64,000 bases of DNA, taken from NCBI RefSeq assembly GCF_000092865.1, contig NC_014151.1, forward strand, positions 1,612,001-1,676,000, written 5' to 3'. Of the stretch, positions 28,586-37,918 are shown one piece after another; position 1 is the first letter of the stretch, and each line of letters begins with the position of its first letter. The notes beneath the pieces were generated by a model that was given only the letters and a program-made list of their open reading frames with translations, was not told the DNA's origin and searched no databases. The stretch comes from Cellulomonas flavigena DSM 20109. Lineage in GTDB: Bacteria > Actinomycetota > Actinomycetes > Actinomycetales > Cellulomonadaceae. The position numbers were made by a program, and so were the translations under genes.

Positions 28586-30103
28586 GTGCTGGGCCGGACC
28601 CGCGCGGTCGCGCTGGTCGGGCTCGTCGGACACCTCGTCGACGTCGAGTCCCACCTGGCGGCGTCCCTGCCGGCGTTCACGCTCGTGGGGCTGCCCGACG
28701 CCTCGCTCGCCGAGGCGCGCGACCGGGTGCGGGCCGCGGTGACGTCCTGCGGCATGACGTGGCCCAACCGCAGGATCACGGTCAACCTCTCGCCGGCGAC
28801 GCTGCCCAAGGCCGGGTCGTCGTTCGACCTCGCGGTCGCCGTCGCCACCCTCGCGGGTGCCGGGACGGTGGACGCCGGCTCCGTCGCGGGCTGGGTGCAC
28901 CTCGGTGAGCTGGGCCTCGACGGCCGCCTCCGGCCCGTCCGCGGCGTGCTGCCCTCGGTGGCGGCTGCCGTCGCCGCGGGGCACCCGCGCATCGTGGTGC
29001 CGCGCGGCAACGCCGCGGAGGCCGGTCTCGTACCCGGTGCCCAGGTCCTCCCGGCCGACAGCCTCGCGCAGGTCGCCGCGCACCACGGCGCCGACGTCGC
29101 GGTGCCGCAGGTGGAGCCCGTGCGCGACGTCGTCACGGCCGCGCCCGTGCGGCAGCATCCCGACCTGGCCGAGGTGCTGGGGCAGGAGGAGGCGCGGTAC
29201 GGGCTCGAGGTGGCCGCCGCGGGTGGGCACCACCTCCTCATGGTCGGGCCGCCGGGCGCGGGCAAGACCATGCTCGCGGCGCGGCTACCCGGCATCCTGC
29301 CGGACCTCGACGAGCCGGACGCCGTCGAGGTCACGGCCGTGCACTCGGTCGCCGGCACGTTCGACCCCGGCGGCGGACTCGTGCGGCGGCCGCCGTTCGA
29401 GGACCCCCACCACACGGCGACACCGGCGAGCATCGTCGGTGGGGGGTCCGGGCTGCCGCGGCCGGGCGCCGCGTCGCGCGCGCACCGCGGGGTGCTCTTC
29501 CTCGACGAGGCTCCGGAGTTCACGTCCGCCGTCCTGCAGACGCTGCGCCAGCCGCTCGAGCACGGTGAGCTCGTGCTGCACCGTGCCGCCGGGAGCGCGC
29601 GCTACCCCGCGCGGTTCCAGCTGGTGCTCGCGGCGAACCCCTGCCCGTGCGGTCACGCGGTCGGCAAGGGCCTGGCGTGCACGTGCCGACCGGAGCAGCG
29701 GCGCCGGTACTTCGGCAAGCTCTCGGGGCCGCTGCTCGACCGCGTGGACCTGCAGCTCGAGGTACCGGCGGCGCGTGCGACGGACGCCGCCGGGGAGGGC
29801 ACAGCCGCGGTCGCCCGCCGGGTCGCCGCCGCGCGCGCCGCGCAGCGCGAGCGGTGGCGCGGCACCGGGTGGCGGACCAACGCCGAGGTGCCCGCGCGCC
29901 GGCTGCACGCGCGCCTCGGGGCCGACCGCGCGCTCGTGGCCGACCTCGACCGTGCCGTCGACCGCGGCACGCTCAGCCTGCGCGGGGCGGACCGTGTCCT
30001 GCGGGTCGCGTGGACCGTCGCCGACCTCGACGGCCGCGCCGCCCCCCACCGGCACGACGTCGCGCACGCGCTGGCGCTGCGGACGCGGGGGCACGGCGCA
30101 TGA
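28586..30103 (+). CDS. comM: YifB/ComM family magnesium chelatase-like AAA+ ATPase
   Basis: A 505-residue ComM-like helicase. The N-terminal lon-protease-like domain (about 1-160) starts with LGRTRAVALVGLVGHLVDVE and contains NLSPATLPKAGSSFDLA. The AAA+ core has Walker A VGPPGAGKTMLA (about 220-231), Walker B VLFLDEAPEF and the cysteine-bearing NPCPCGH. C-terminal Mg-chelatase lid follows. ComM drives branch migration during integration of foreign DNA in naturally competent bacteria; the same role is inferred. Stop overlaps dprA as ATGA. Confidence 0.93.
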   Translation: MLGRTRAVALVGLVGHLVDVESHLAASLPAFTLVGLPDASLAEARDRVRAAVTSCGMTWPNRRITVNLSPATLPKAGSSFDLAVAVATLAGAGTVDAGSVAGWVHLGELGLDGRLRPVRGVLPSVAAAVAAGHPRIVVPRGNAAEAGLVPGAQVLPADSLAQVAAHHGADVAVPQVEPVRDVVTAAPVRQHPDLAEVLGQEEARYGLEVAAAGGHHLLMVGPPGAGKTMLAARLPGILPDLDEPDAVEVTAVHSVAGTFDPGGGLVRRPPFEDPHHTATPASIVGGGSGLPRPGAASRAHRGVLFLDEAPEFTSAVLQTLRQPLEHGELVLHRAAGSARYPARFQLVLAANPCPCGHAVGKGLACTCRPEQRRRYFGKLSGPLLDRVDLQLEVPAARATDAAGEGTAAVARRVAAARAAQRERWRGTGWRTNAEVPARRLHARLGADRALVADLDRAVDRGTLSLRGADRVLRVAWTVADLDGRAAPHRHDVAHALALRTRGHGA

Positions 30104-31308
30104 CCGGGACCCCGCCGGGCGTCACGTGGTGCGTCGCACCGGACGACGAGCGAGCTGCCCGGGCCGTGTGGAGTGCGCTCGCGGAGCCCGGGGACGCCGT
30201 CGCCGGTGCGCTCGTCCAGGCGTGCGGCGCCGCGCCTGCCCTCGCCTGGGTCGCGGACGCCGTGGCGACGCCGCACCCGGACTGGGCGGTTCTCGAAACT
30301 CTCGGAGGAGGTGGCGACGACGCGCTCCGACGCCGGGTGGGGCTCGGCGTCGCCCGTTGGGCGGCCCGGTGGCCCGCGCTCGACCCGGAGCGGGACCGAG
30401 CGGCCGCGCAGCGGTGCGGTGCCCGGCTCGTGGTGCCGGGTGACCCGGCGTGGCCGCGAGGCCTCGACGACCTGGGCGTACTCACACCCTTCGCCCTGTG
30501 GGTCCGCGGCGCGCCGCCCGTCGCGGACCGCACGCTCGCGGTCGTGGGCGCCCGCGCCAGCACGACGTACGGGGAGCGGGTCACCGTGGACCTCGCGGTC
30601 GAGCTCGCCCGCCGGGGGTGGGCGGTCGTCTCGGGCGGCGCCTACGGCATCGACGCGGCAGCGCACCGCGGCGCGCTGCTCGGCGGGGGTGTCACGCACG
30701 TCGTCCTGGCGGGGGGAGTGGACCGGGCGTACCCGGCCGGCAACGCGCGCCTGCTCGAGGAGGTCGTCCGTGCGGGCGGCAGCCTGTTCAGCGAGGTGCC
30801 TCCGGGGGCGACGCCGAGCCGCGCGCGGTTCCTGCAGCGCAACCGGCTGATCGCGGCGTCGGCCCAGGCCACGGTGGTCGTCGAGGCGGCGTGGCGCTCC
30901 GGTGCGGCGAGCACCGCGCACCACGCCGCGCGCCTCCTGCGGCCTGTGGGGGCCGTCCCGGGGCCCGTCACGTCCGCGGCGTCGGCGGGGTGCCACCGGC
31001 TCCTGCGCGACGGCGTCGCGGTGTGCATCACCGACGCGGCCGAGGCCATCGAGCTCGCCGGTGACGTAGGGCCCGACCTGGCTCCGACGCCGGATGCCGG
31101 CGTCACCCGTCCGACTGACGGACTCGATCCGCTCGCGCGCCTGGTCCACGACGGGCTCGCGCGGCGTACCGCGCGTGACGTGACCGTGGTGGCCGCGCGT
31201 GCCGGGACGACGGTTGCGCAGGCGCGTGCGATGCTCGGGCTGCTCGAGCTCGAGGGTCTGGCTCGCCGGACCGCGTCCGGTTGGGTGGTGGCGGACGGGC
31301 ATGAGTAG
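30100..31308 (+). CDS. dprA: DNA-processing protein DprA
   Basis: A 402-residue DprA/Smf, the loader of RecA onto incoming single-stranded DNA. The Rossmann-like core has VVGARASTTYGERV (about 148-161), VVSGGAYGIDAAAHRGAL (about 176-193), LAGGVDRAYPAGN and SLFSEVPPG. A C-terminal winged-helix-like domain (DPLARLVHDGL to the end) is present. An N-terminal SAM-like region of about 110 residues precedes. Translationally coupled to comM by ATGA. The DNA after it is strikingly AT-rich. Confidence 0.94.
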   Translation: MTGTPPGVTWCVAPDDERAARAVWSALAEPGDAVAGALVQACGAAPALAWVADAVATPHPDWAVLETLGGGGDDALRRRVGLGVARWAARWPALDPERDRAAAQRCGARLVVPGDPAWPRGLDDLGVLTPFALWVRGAPPVADRTLAVVGARASTTYGERVTVDLAVELARRGWAVVSGGAYGIDAAAHRGALLGGGVTHVVLAGGVDRAYPAGNARLLEEVVRAGGSLFSEVPPGATPSRARFLQRNRLIAASAQATVVVEAAWRSGAASTAHHAARLLRPVGAVPGPVTSAASAGCHRLLRDGVAVCITDAAEAIELAGDVGPDLAPTPDAGVTRPTDGLDPLARLVHDGLARRTARDVTVVAARAGTTVAQARAMLGLLELEGLARRTASGWVVADGHE

Positions 31309-31445
31309 CGGTTGGGTGAAAAAAACCGGCGTTCGGGGGGATCCGCTCCAACGGATCGGACATTGTCGGCTAATTCGTGCGGTGCATTCTTCGAAAAGTA
31401 TCGCCGCCCTTGTCCGAACGTCGTGGCGCACGTCACCTTAGGGGC
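31309..31445. other. AT-rich intergenic segment between dprA and xerC
   Basis: This gap has clearly more A and T than its surroundings (runs such as GAAAAAAAC and TTCGAAAAG). It contains a small hairpin, GATCCG-ctccaa-CGGATC (31340-31357), which might end the dprA transcript. At its right end CACCTT (31434-31439) lies six bases before the xerC ATG and is the probable -10. Confidence 0.45.
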
Positions 31446-32378
31446 ATGCAGATGGCGGAGATCACGAACGGGGCACCCGAGCGGGTGCGCCTGTGCGGCG
31501 ACTTCGCTCTGCACCTGCGTGCGCAGCGCGGCGTTTCGGAGCACACGGTCCGTGCCTACCTGGGCGACGTGGACCATCTCCTGAACCACGCGGTGCGGCA
31601 GGGTGTCACCCGGGTGGACGAGATCGACCTCACGGTGCTGCGCGGCTGGCTGGCGGCGATGGCGGCGGCGGATCTCAGCCGTGCGACCGTCGCCCGGCGC
31701 GCCGCTGCGGCCCGGACCTTCTTCCGGTGGGCGACGCACACGAGCCGCGTCTCCGCCGACCCCACGCTGCGCCTGGGGACCGCCCGCGCGGGCGGCGCGC
31801 TGCCGACCGTCCTGGCGCTCGAGCCCGTCACGCGGCTCCTGGACGCGGCGCGCGAGCGTGCGGCCGACGGGGACCCCGTGCACGTGCGCGACTGGGCGAC
31901 GGTGGAGCTCCTCTACGCCACGGGCGTGCGCGTCGGCGAGCTGTGCGGCGCCGACGTCGACGACCTCGACCTCCAGGAGCTGACGCTGCGGGTCGTCGGC
32001 AAGGGCGACAAGCAGCGCGTCGTGCCCTTCGGGCGTCCGGCGGCCCGCGCGGTCGGCGCGTGGCTCGCGACGGGTCGCCCGCGTCTGGTGCGCGAGGACT
32101 CGTGCGGCGCCCTGCTGCTCGGCCGGCGCGGTGGGCGGATCGACCAGCGCCAGGTCCGCACGGTCGTGCACGAGCTCGCGGCGCTGGTCGGCGTGGACGA
32201 CGTCGCGCCCCACGCGCTGCGCCACACGGCAGCGACGCACCTGCTCGAGGGTGGCTCGGACCTGCGCACGGTCCAGGAGATCCTCGGCCACGCGAGCCTG
32301 TCGACGACGCAGCGTTACACCCACGTCTCGGCCGAGCGGCTCCGCTCGGCCTTCGAGCTCGCGCACCCGCGGGCCTGA
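31446..32378 (+). CDS. xerC: Tyrosine recombinase XerC
   Basis: A 310-residue site-specific recombinase, with the N-terminal SAM-like core-binding domain (about 15-105: FALHLRAQRGVSEHTVRAYL) and the catalytic domain. Catalytic residues are visible: Arg in TGVRVGELC, His/Arg in HALRHTAATHL, His in ILGHASLSTTQ and the nucleophile Tyr in RYTHV. It would resolve chromosome dimers at dif with XerD, which is not in this window. The ATG at 31446 fits a leaderless start (CACCTT six bases upstream); ATG 31452 is the alternative, seven bases after GGGG. Confidence 0.93.
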   Translation: MQMAEITNGAPERVRLCGDFALHLRAQRGVSEHTVRAYLGDVDHLLNHAVRQGVTRVDEIDLTVLRGWLAAMAAADLSRATVARRAAAARTFFRWATHTSRVSADPTLRLGTARAGGALPTVLALEPVTRLLDAARERAADGDPVHVRDWATVELLYATGVRVGELCGADVDDLDLQELTLRVVGKGDKQRVVPFGRPAARAVGAWLATGRPRLVREDSCGALLLGRRGGRIDQRQVRTVVHELAALVGVDDVAPHALRHTAATHLLEGGSDLRTVQEILGHASLSTTQRYTHVSAERLRSAFELAHPRA

Positions 32379-32457
32379 CGCCATGACCACCCTCCCGGGC
32401 GGGGCCCCTTCCCCCCGCCTCTCCACCAGCACCACCCGCACAGAGACGGAGCCGACG

Positions 32458-33369
32458 ATGACGGCACTGCACGAAGCCCTCGCCGGCGAGGCCCCCGCGG
32501 CGCTGCGGGAGTACCGGCCCGGTACGGCACCCGCCGGTGTGATCCCGCAGCAGCGTTCGGTCGCCGTCGAGGAGGCGCCCGCCGCGCCGACCGCGGTCCC
32601 CGCGCCGACGCCGGTCGACGACGCCTGGTCCCGGTTCACGGCCTCGCGCTGCGCGAAGGCCCGCGAGGTGCTGATCCTGCACTACGTGCCGCTCGTGACC
32701 GCGGTCGCCGGGCGCATCGGCATGCGGCTGCCGTCCACGGTCGAGCACGCCGACCTGGTGTCGTACGGCATGTTCGGTCTCATCGACGCGATCGAGAAGT
32801 ACTGCACCGACCGAGCCGTGAAGTTCGAGTCGTACGCGTCGTCCCGCATCCGCGGCGCCATCATCGACGAGCTGCGGGCCATGGACTGGGTGCCGCGGTC
32901 GGTGCGCACCAAGGCCCGCGCGGTCGACCGTGCCTACGGCGAGCTCGAGGCGACCCTGCACCGCGCGCCGACCGAGGCCGAGGTCGCGCAGCGGCTCGAG
33001 CTGCCCGTGTCCGAGCTGCGCGCCGTCTACTCGCAGCTCGCCTCGGTGAACATCGCCGCGCTCGACGAGATGCTCGCCGGCAGCGACGACCGCCCGGGTG
33101 CGGCCACGCTCGCGGACACGCTCGGTGACCGTCGTGCCGACGACCCCGCAGGCTCCGTGGAGGCCCAGGAGACGAAGTACCTGCTGTCCCGGGCGATCGA
33201 GTGCCTGGGTGAGCGCGAGCGGCTCGTGGTGGTCCTCTACTACTACGAGAGCATGACGCTGGCCGAGATCGGGCGCGTCCTCGGGGTCACCGAGTCGCGG
33301 ATCTCCCAGATCCACACGGCGGCGATGGGACGGCTGCGCACACGCCTGCGGGACGCCGAGCACGCCTGA
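32458..33369 (+). CDS. FliA/WhiG family RNA polymerase sigma factor
   Basis: A 303-residue group 3 sigma factor. A variable Ala/Pro-rich N-terminus (about 1-50) precedes region 2 (HYVPLVTAVAGRIGMRLP; LVSYGMFGLIDAIEKY; SSRIRGAIIDELRAMDWVP), region 3 (RAPTEAEVAQRLEL) and region 4 (MTLAEIGRVLGVTESRISQI). In Streptomyces the orthologue WhiG drives sporulation; in motile actinobacteria it drives flagellar genes. In a non-sporulating cellulomonad the motility role is more likely (inference). I chose the ATG at 32458 with GGAG five bases upstream; an in-frame ATG at 32383 lies four bases after xerC. No anti-sigma gene is adjacent. Confidence 0.88.
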   Translation: MTALHEALAGEAPAALREYRPGTAPAGVIPQQRSVAVEEAPAAPTAVPAPTPVDDAWSRFTASRCAKAREVLILHYVPLVTAVAGRIGMRLPSTVEHADLVSYGMFGLIDAIEKYCTDRAVKFESYASSRIRGAIIDELRAMDWVPRSVRTKARAVDRAYGELEATLHRAPTEAEVAQRLELPVSELRAVYSQLASVNIAALDEMLAGSDDRPGAATLADTLGDRRADDPAGSVEAQETKYLLSRAIECLGERERLVVVLYYYESMTLAEIGRVLGVTESRISQIHTAAMGRLRTRLRDAEHA

Positions 33370-33390
33370 CGCACGCCGTGGCGCGGTGGC

Positions 33391-33419
33391 GCCGGGCGGC
33401 CCTGCGGCCGCTCGCCGGC
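33391..33419. terminator. Hairpin between convergent sigma-factor and M23 genes
   Basis: GCGGCC-CTGC-GGCCGC with outer GCCGG/CCGGC pairing through a small bulge, set in the 56-bp gap between two converging genes. Likely works for both transcripts. No T-run is present. Confidence 0.5.
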
Positions 33420-33425
33420 CGCGTC

Positions 33426-34037
33426 TCACGGCACGGGGAGCAGCACGACCGGGCCACGACCCGGCAGCAGCGCCCACGGGTCGACGTACTCCTCGCCGTC
33501 CCGCACGCCCCAGTGCAGGACGGGGGCGGTGCGTGGATGGCCGTGGGTGTGCCCGTCGACGGTGCCCAGCGGGTCGCCGGCACGCACGCGTGAACCGACG
33601 GACACCTCGGAGCGGATCGGTTCGAGGCTGGACCGGCGCCCGTCGCCGTGCAGGACGCTGAGCACGCCGCGACCGGCGACGGGGCCGGCGAACACGACGA
33701 CGCCGTCGGCCGGGGCGCGCACCGTGGCGCCCGTGACGGTCGCGAGGTCGATGCCGCGGTGTCCGGGGAGCCACGGTGCCGCCGGAAGGTCGAACGCGCG
33801 CTCCACGTGCACGGCGCCGTCCAGCGGCGCCCGGTAGGCGGACGGCTCGACGCCGGACGGCCGTGCGGTCGCTGCCTCGAGGGAGCCTGGCTCGACCCCT
33901 GGCGGCGCAGCCGCCGCGGCGAGCGGCAGCGTCGCGCCGCACAGCGCGAGCACGGCGGCGAGGGTGCGGCGGACCGGGGTCGCGGCGCGGCGCGGCGGGG
34001 ATCCGGTCCATGGCCCGGGGCGGGGGAGCGGGTTCAC
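33426..34037 (-). CDS. M23 (LytM-like) peptidase-fold protein, probably degenerate
   Basis: A 203-residue exported protein. An Ala-rich hydrophobic signal segment (VRRTLAAVLALCGATLPLAAAAA, written here in part: LAAVLALCGATLPLAAA) is followed by an M23 barrel with HRGIDLA (HxxxD zinc ligands). The second motif, HxH in active enzymes, reads VLHW here: the zinc ligand His remains but the catalytic His two residues before it is Val. It may bind the wall or regulate a hydrolase rather than cut, as EnvC/NlpD-type proteins do. I chose GTG 34037 because the minus-strand CACGCT ends six bases upstream; a frame reaches back to 34151. This M23 gene before rpsB is conserved in related genomes. Confidence 0.78.
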   Translation of the reverse strand: MNPLPRPGPWTGSPPRRAATPVRRTLAAVLALCGATLPLAAAAAPPGVEPGSLEAATARPSGVEPSAYRAPLDGAVHVERAFDLPAAPWLPGHRGIDLATVTGATVRAPADGVVVFAGPVAGRGVLSVLHGDGRRSSLEPIRSEVSVGSRVRAGDPLGTVDGHTHGHPRTAPVLHWGVRDGEEYVDPWALLPGRGPVVLLPVP

Positions 34038-34180
34038 CCGAGCAGCGTGCCGCTGTCGCGGCCCCGGGGGGCGCGGGTGCGCGGGTCTGGGGACGGGGCC
34101 CGTCGTCGCGCGGGCTGGGGACGGGTCGCGCCGGCGTGCGTGCAGCGGCACGGACGGCAGCGGCGGGTCCTGCGGTGGGA

Positions 34181-34462
34181 TAGACTCCTGCCACGACCGG
34201 CGTGTGCCGGTCGAATTCGCGTGCCACGACCCCGGTCGTCCACGTCGACGTCGAGCTCCTCGCCCCGCCCTCGGGCCGTGCGGGAGGTCGGCGCAGGCGC
34301 TGACGGCGGGCCGTCGTCCGCAGCGGTCCGGGCCTCGTGCCCGGCGCGGGCGGCGGGTGGCACCAGGGGCGCGGCCGCCGGCCGAGCCGACAACCGAGAC
34401 CGCGGGCCCGGGGGGTCCGCACGAGCGCGCGCACCTCGCGGTGCGCGCCGGAAGGACGTGCC
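34181..34462 (+). promoter_or_regulatory. Promoter and long leader of rpsB
   Basis: The 425-bp gap between the M23 gene and rpsB holds no gene. TAGACT (34181-34186) is a strong -10 candidate, placing the transcript start near 34193. The leader of about 270 bases opens with the hairpin CGACCGGC-gtgt-GCCGGTCG at about 34194-34213. A Shine-Dalgarno GAAGGA precedes the ATG. The length suggests autogenous control by S2, as in other bacteria, but the binding fold was not identified. Confidence 0.55.
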
Positions 34463-35443
34463 ATGGCCGTCGTGACCATGCGCCAGCTGCTCGAGAGCGG
34501 TGTCCACTTCGGGCACCAGACCCGCCGCTGGAACCCCAAGATGAAGCGCTTCATCTTCACCGAGCGCAACGGCATCTACATCGTCGACCTGCAGCAGTCG
34601 CTGTCGTACATCGACCGGGCCTACGAGTTCGTCTCGCAGACCGTGGCGCACGGCGGCTCGATCCTCTTCGTCGGCACCAAGAAGCAGGCGCAGGAGCCCG
34701 TGGCCGAGCAGGCCGCGCGCGTGGGCATGCCCTACGTCAACCAGCGCTGGCTCGGTGGCATGCTCACCAACTTCTCGACCGTCCACAAGCGCCTGCAGCG
34801 CCTCAAGGAGCTCGAGCAGATCGACTTCGACGACGTCGCGGGCTCGGCCCTGACGAAGAAGGAGCTGCTCGTCCTGCGTCGTGAGAAGGACAAGCTCACC
34901 AAGACGCTCGGCGGTATCCGTGACATGGTCAAGGTCCCCTCGGCCGTGTGGATCGTCGACACGAACAAGGAGCACCTCGCCGTCGACGAGGCGCGCAAGC
35001 TCGGCATCCCGGTCGTCGCGATCCTCGACACCAACTGCGACCCCGACGTCGTGGACTACCCGATCCCGGGCAACGACGACGCGATCCGCGCCGTCCAGCT
35101 GCTGACCCGCGTGATCGCCGACGCCGTCGCCGACGGCACGCTGCGCCGTCACTCCGGCGGCAGCTCCGCCGCGCAGGGCGGCGACGCCGACGCCGAGCCG
35201 CTCGCCGAGTGGGAGCGGGAGCTCCTCGCCGGCGCCGAGGCCGGACTGCAGGACCCGGCGCTCGCGCCGGCCGCCGTCGAGGCCGCCGCCGAGAAGGCCG
35301 GTGACGCCGAGGCCCCCGCCGGGGACGCGACCCCGGCCGAGTCGGCCGTCGCGCCCGGTCAGGACGCCGCGCCCGCCGTCGAGGCCGCCGCCGAGGCCGC
35401 CGAGACCGAGGTCGCCGCGGCCGAGGGCTCCGAGCAGGCCTGA
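34463..35443 (+). CDS. rpsB: 30S ribosomal protein S2
   Basis: A 326-residue S2. Core residues 1-235 carry [20 protein letters not shown] and [13 protein letters not shown]. The C-terminal 90 residues are an acidic Ala/Glu/Pro tail (repeated [17 protein letters not shown]), which makes the protein much longer than the 241 residues of E. coli S2. The start ATG at 34463 has GAAGGA seven to twelve bases upstream. Forms the rpsB-tsf pair, with a hairpin between. Confidence 0.97.
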   Translation: MAVVTMRQLLESGVHFGHQTRRWNPKMKRFIFTERNGIYIVDLQQSLSYIDRAYEFVSQTVAHGGSILFVGTKKQAQEPVAEQAARVGMPYVNQRWLGGMLTNFSTVHKRLQRLKELEQIDFDDVAGSALTKKELLVLRREKDKLTKTLGGIRDMVKVPSAVWIVDTNKEHLAVDEARKLGIPVVAILDTNCDPDVVDYPIPGNDDAIRAVQLLTRVIADAVADGTLRRHSGGSSAAQGGDADAEPLAEWERELLAGAEAGLQDPALAPAAVEAAAEKAGDAEAPAGDATPAESAVAPGQDAAPAVEAAAEAAETEVAAAEGSEQA

Positions 35444-35479
35444 CACCGGCGCCCCGACGGGCGCCCGGCACGACCCCAC

Positions 35480-35509
35480 GGGTGCGGCGCGGACCACCGC
35501 GCCGCACCC
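35480..35509 (+). terminator. Hairpin between rpsB and tsf (attenuator or terminator)
   Basis: GGGTGCGGCGCGG and CCGCGCCGCACCC form a 13-bp perfect stem with the loop ACCA, 36 bases after the rpsB stop and 50 before tsf. Without a T-run it may act as a partial terminator that sets the S2:EF-Ts ratio, or as an RNA-stability element. Confidence 0.6.
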
Positions 35510-35559
35510 GGCATGCCGAGGACGTCGGCATGACGAGAACTCGAGGACGGACGGAACTG

Positions 35560-36405
35560 ATGGCGAACTACTCGCTGGCAGACATCAAGGCGCTGCGCGA
35601 GCGGACCGGCGCGGGCATGATGGACGTGAAGAAGGCGCTCGAGGAGGCCGGCGGCGACTCCGACAAGGCGCTCGAGATCATCCGCGTCAAGGGGCTCAAG
35701 GGCGTGGGCAAGCGCGAGGGCCGCGCGGCCTCCGACGGCCTCGTCGCGGCGCACGTCGGCCCGACGGCCGACGGCGAGGGCCAGGCGGGCGTGCTCGTCG
35801 AGGTCAACTCCGAGACGGACTTCGTCGCCAAGAACCAGACCTTCATCTCGCTGGCCGACCGCGTGCTCGCCACGGCGGTCGCGTCCGGTGCGGCCGACGC
35901 CGACGCTCTGCTCGCGGCCGACTCCGACGGCACGCCGGTGCAGACCGTCGTCGACGAGACCGCGGCGACACTGGGCGAGAAGATCGTCGTGCGTCGTGTC
36001 GCCCGCCTCGCCGGCGAGCACGTCGAGGTCTACCTCCACAAGGTCAACAAGGACCTGCCCCCGCAGGTCGGTGTCCTCGTGGCGACCGACGCGGCCGGTG
36101 CCGCGGTCGCCCGCGACATCGCGACGCACATCGCGGCGTTCTCCCCGAGCTACCTGACGCGCGACGAGGTCCCCGCGGACGTCGTCGAGAACGAGCGTCG
36201 GATCGCCGAGGAGACGGCCCGCAACGAGGGCAAGCCCGAGGGAGCCCTCCCGAAGATCGTCGAGGGGCGCCTCAACGGGTTCTTCAAGGAGTCGGTCCTC
36301 CTGGACCAGGCCTTCGCGAAGGACAACAAGAAGTCGGTCGGCCAGGTCGTCTCGGAGGCCGGCGGCACGGTGACGGGCTTCGTCCGCTTCCGCGTGGGAG
36401 CCTGA
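35560..36405 (+). CDS. tsf: Translation elongation factor Ts
   Basis: A 281-residue nucleotide-exchange factor for EF-Tu. The N-terminal UBA-like domain has [19 protein letters not shown] (about 8-26), followed by the dimerisation core with [12 protein letters not shown] (about 88-99) and the C-terminal [11 protein letters not shown]. Nothing is missing. ATG at 35560 is preferred over the upstream in-frame GTG at 35482, which lies inside the hairpin. A strong terminator follows. Confidence 0.97.
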   Translation: MANYSLADIKALRERTGAGMMDVKKALEEAGGDSDKALEIIRVKGLKGVGKREGRAASDGLVAAHVGPTADGEGQAGVLVEVNSETDFVAKNQTFISLADRVLATAVASGAADADALLAADSDGTPVQTVVDETAATLGEKIVVRRVARLAGEHVEVYLHKVNKDLPPQVGVLVATDAAGAAVARDIATHIAAFSPSYLTRDEVPADVVENERRIAEETARNEGKPEGALPKIVEGRLNGFFKESVLLDQAFAKDNKKSVGQVVSEAGGTVTGFVRFRVGA

Positions 36406-36420
36406 TCGCGTGACGACGAC

Positions 36421-36452
36421 GGTGGCCCCGGCCCACGAGGGCCGGGGCCACC
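36421..36452 (+). terminator. Hairpin terminator after tsf
   Basis: Perfect 14-bp stem GGTGGCCCCGGCCC / GGGCCGGGGCCACC with the loop ACGA, 15 bases after the tsf stop. Confidence 0.82.
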
Positions 36453-36540
36453 GCCGCACCGGGCGCCCGCGGTCCGCCGGGCGACCCGCGCCGAGCGAGC
36501 GGCCACGCGCCACGCGGCGCACGAGCGAGGTGGAGGACAC

Positions 36541-37296
36541 GTGAGCCAGCAGCCGTCGTCGCAGGAGACGCACCGGGGGACGCCGGAGGGTGCGCGCCGC
36601 GTGCTCCTCAAGCTCTCGGGCGAGAGCTTCGGGGGTGGTGCGGTCGGTCTGGCGGTGCCGGTGGTCCGGCGTATCGCCACGGAGATCGCGCAGGCCGTGA
36701 GCAACGGCGTGCAGGTCGCGATCGTCGTCGGTGGCGGCAACTTCTTCCGCGGTGTCGAGCTGCAGGTCAGCGGCATGGACCGGGCCCGCGCCGACTACAT
36801 GGGCATGCTGGGCACCGTCATGAACTGCCTCGCGCTGCAGGACTTCCTCGAGCAGGCGGGCGTGAGCACGCGCGTGCAGACCGCCATCACCATGGGACAG
36901 GTCGCCGAGCCGTACATCCCGCTGCGGGCGATCCGGCACCTCGAGAAGGGCCGCGTCGTCATCTTCGGTGCCGGCGCCGGGATGCCGTACTTCTCGACCG
37001 ACACCGTCGCCGTGCAGCGCGCCCTGGAGACGCACTGCCAGGAGGTCCTCATGGGCAAGAACGGTGTGGACGGTGTCTACACGGCCGATCCGCGGCGCGA
37101 CCCCGACGCGCGCAAGCTCGACCACCTGACCTACACCGAGGCGATCGTCGGCGAGCTCGGCGTGATGGACACCTCGGCCCTGAGCCTGTGCCGCGACAAC
37201 GACGTGCCGATGCGTGTCTTCGGCCTGGAGGACGAGGGCAACGTCACGCGTGCGCTCGAGGGTGAGAAGATCGGCACGCTCGTCACCGCGAGCTGA
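36541..37296 (+). CDS. pyrH: UMP kinase
   Basis: A 251-residue hexameric amino-acid-kinase-fold enzyme turning UMP into UDP, regulated by GTP and UTP in other bacteria. Phosphate loop [12 protein letters not shown] (about 22-33), [10 protein letters not shown] (about 62-71) and [18 protein letters not shown] near the C-terminus are diagnostic. GTG at 36541 follows GGTGGAGG. First gene after the tsf terminator, leading pyrH-frr-cdsA. Confidence 0.97.
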   Translation: MSQQPSSQETHRGTPEGARRVLLKLSGESFGGGAVGLAVPVVRRIATEIAQAVSNGVQVAIVVGGGNFFRGVELQVSGMDRARADYMGMLGTVMNCLALQDFLEQAGVSTRVQTAITMGQVAEPYIPLRAIRHLEKGRVVIFGAGAGMPYFSTDTVAVQRALETHCQEVLMGKNGVDGVYTADPRRDPDARKLDHLTYTEAIVGELGVMDTSALSLCRDNDVPMRVFGLEDEGNVTRALEGEKIGTLVTAS

Positions 37297-37360
37297 GCAC
37301 GGAGCGCCCCGCCCGCGGCGGTCGGCGCCCAGGTCCCACGACACAGACGAAGGAGCACCG

Positions 37361-37918
37361 GTGATCGACGACACACTCCTCGAGGCCGAGGAGAAGATGG
37401 ACAAGGCCGTGGAGGTCGCGAAGGAGGACTTCGCGGCGATCCGCACGGGCCGGGCGAACGCGGCGATGTTCGCCAAGATCTTCGTCGACTACTACGGCGC
37501 GCCGACGCCGCTGCAGCAGCTGGCGTCCTTCAACGTCGTCGAGGCGCGCACCATCCTCGTCTCGCCGTTCGACAAGTCGTCGACCACGGCGATCGAGAAG
37601 GCCCTGCGCGACTCCGACCTGGGCGTCAACCCGACGAACGACGGCAACGTCGTACGCGTCGTGCTCCCCGCCCTCACGGCCGAGCGGCGCAAGGACTTCG
37701 TCAAGCTCGCCAAGTCGAAGGCGGAGGACGCCCGGATCTCCGTGCGCTCCGTGCGCCGGCGCGCCAAGGAGGAGCTCGACCGCATCGCCAAGGACGGCGA
37801 GGCCGGCGAGGACGAGGTCGCCCGCGCGGAGAAGGAGCTCGAGGTGCTCACCAAGAAGCACGTCGAGCTCGTCGACCAGCTGCTCGCCTCCAAGGAGAGC
37901 GAGCTGCTCGAGGTCTGA
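37361..37918 (+). CDS. frr: Ribosome recycling factor
   Basis: A 185-residue tRNA-shaped factor which splits post-termination ribosomes with EF-G. Diagnostic segments are [17 protein letters not shown] (about 24-40), LVSPFDKSS and [13 protein letters not shown] (about 128-140). GTG at 37361 has AGGAG about eight bases upstream. The stop shares a base with the cdsA ATG. Confidence 0.97.
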   Translation: MIDDTLLEAEEKMDKAVEVAKEDFAAIRTGRANAAMFAKIFVDYYGAPTPLQQLASFNVVEARTILVSPFDKSSTTAIEKALRDSDLGVNPTNDGNVVRVVLPALTAERRKDFVKLAKSKAEDARISVRSVRRRAKEELDRIAKDGEAGEDEVARAEKELEVLTKKHVELVDQLLASKESELLEV

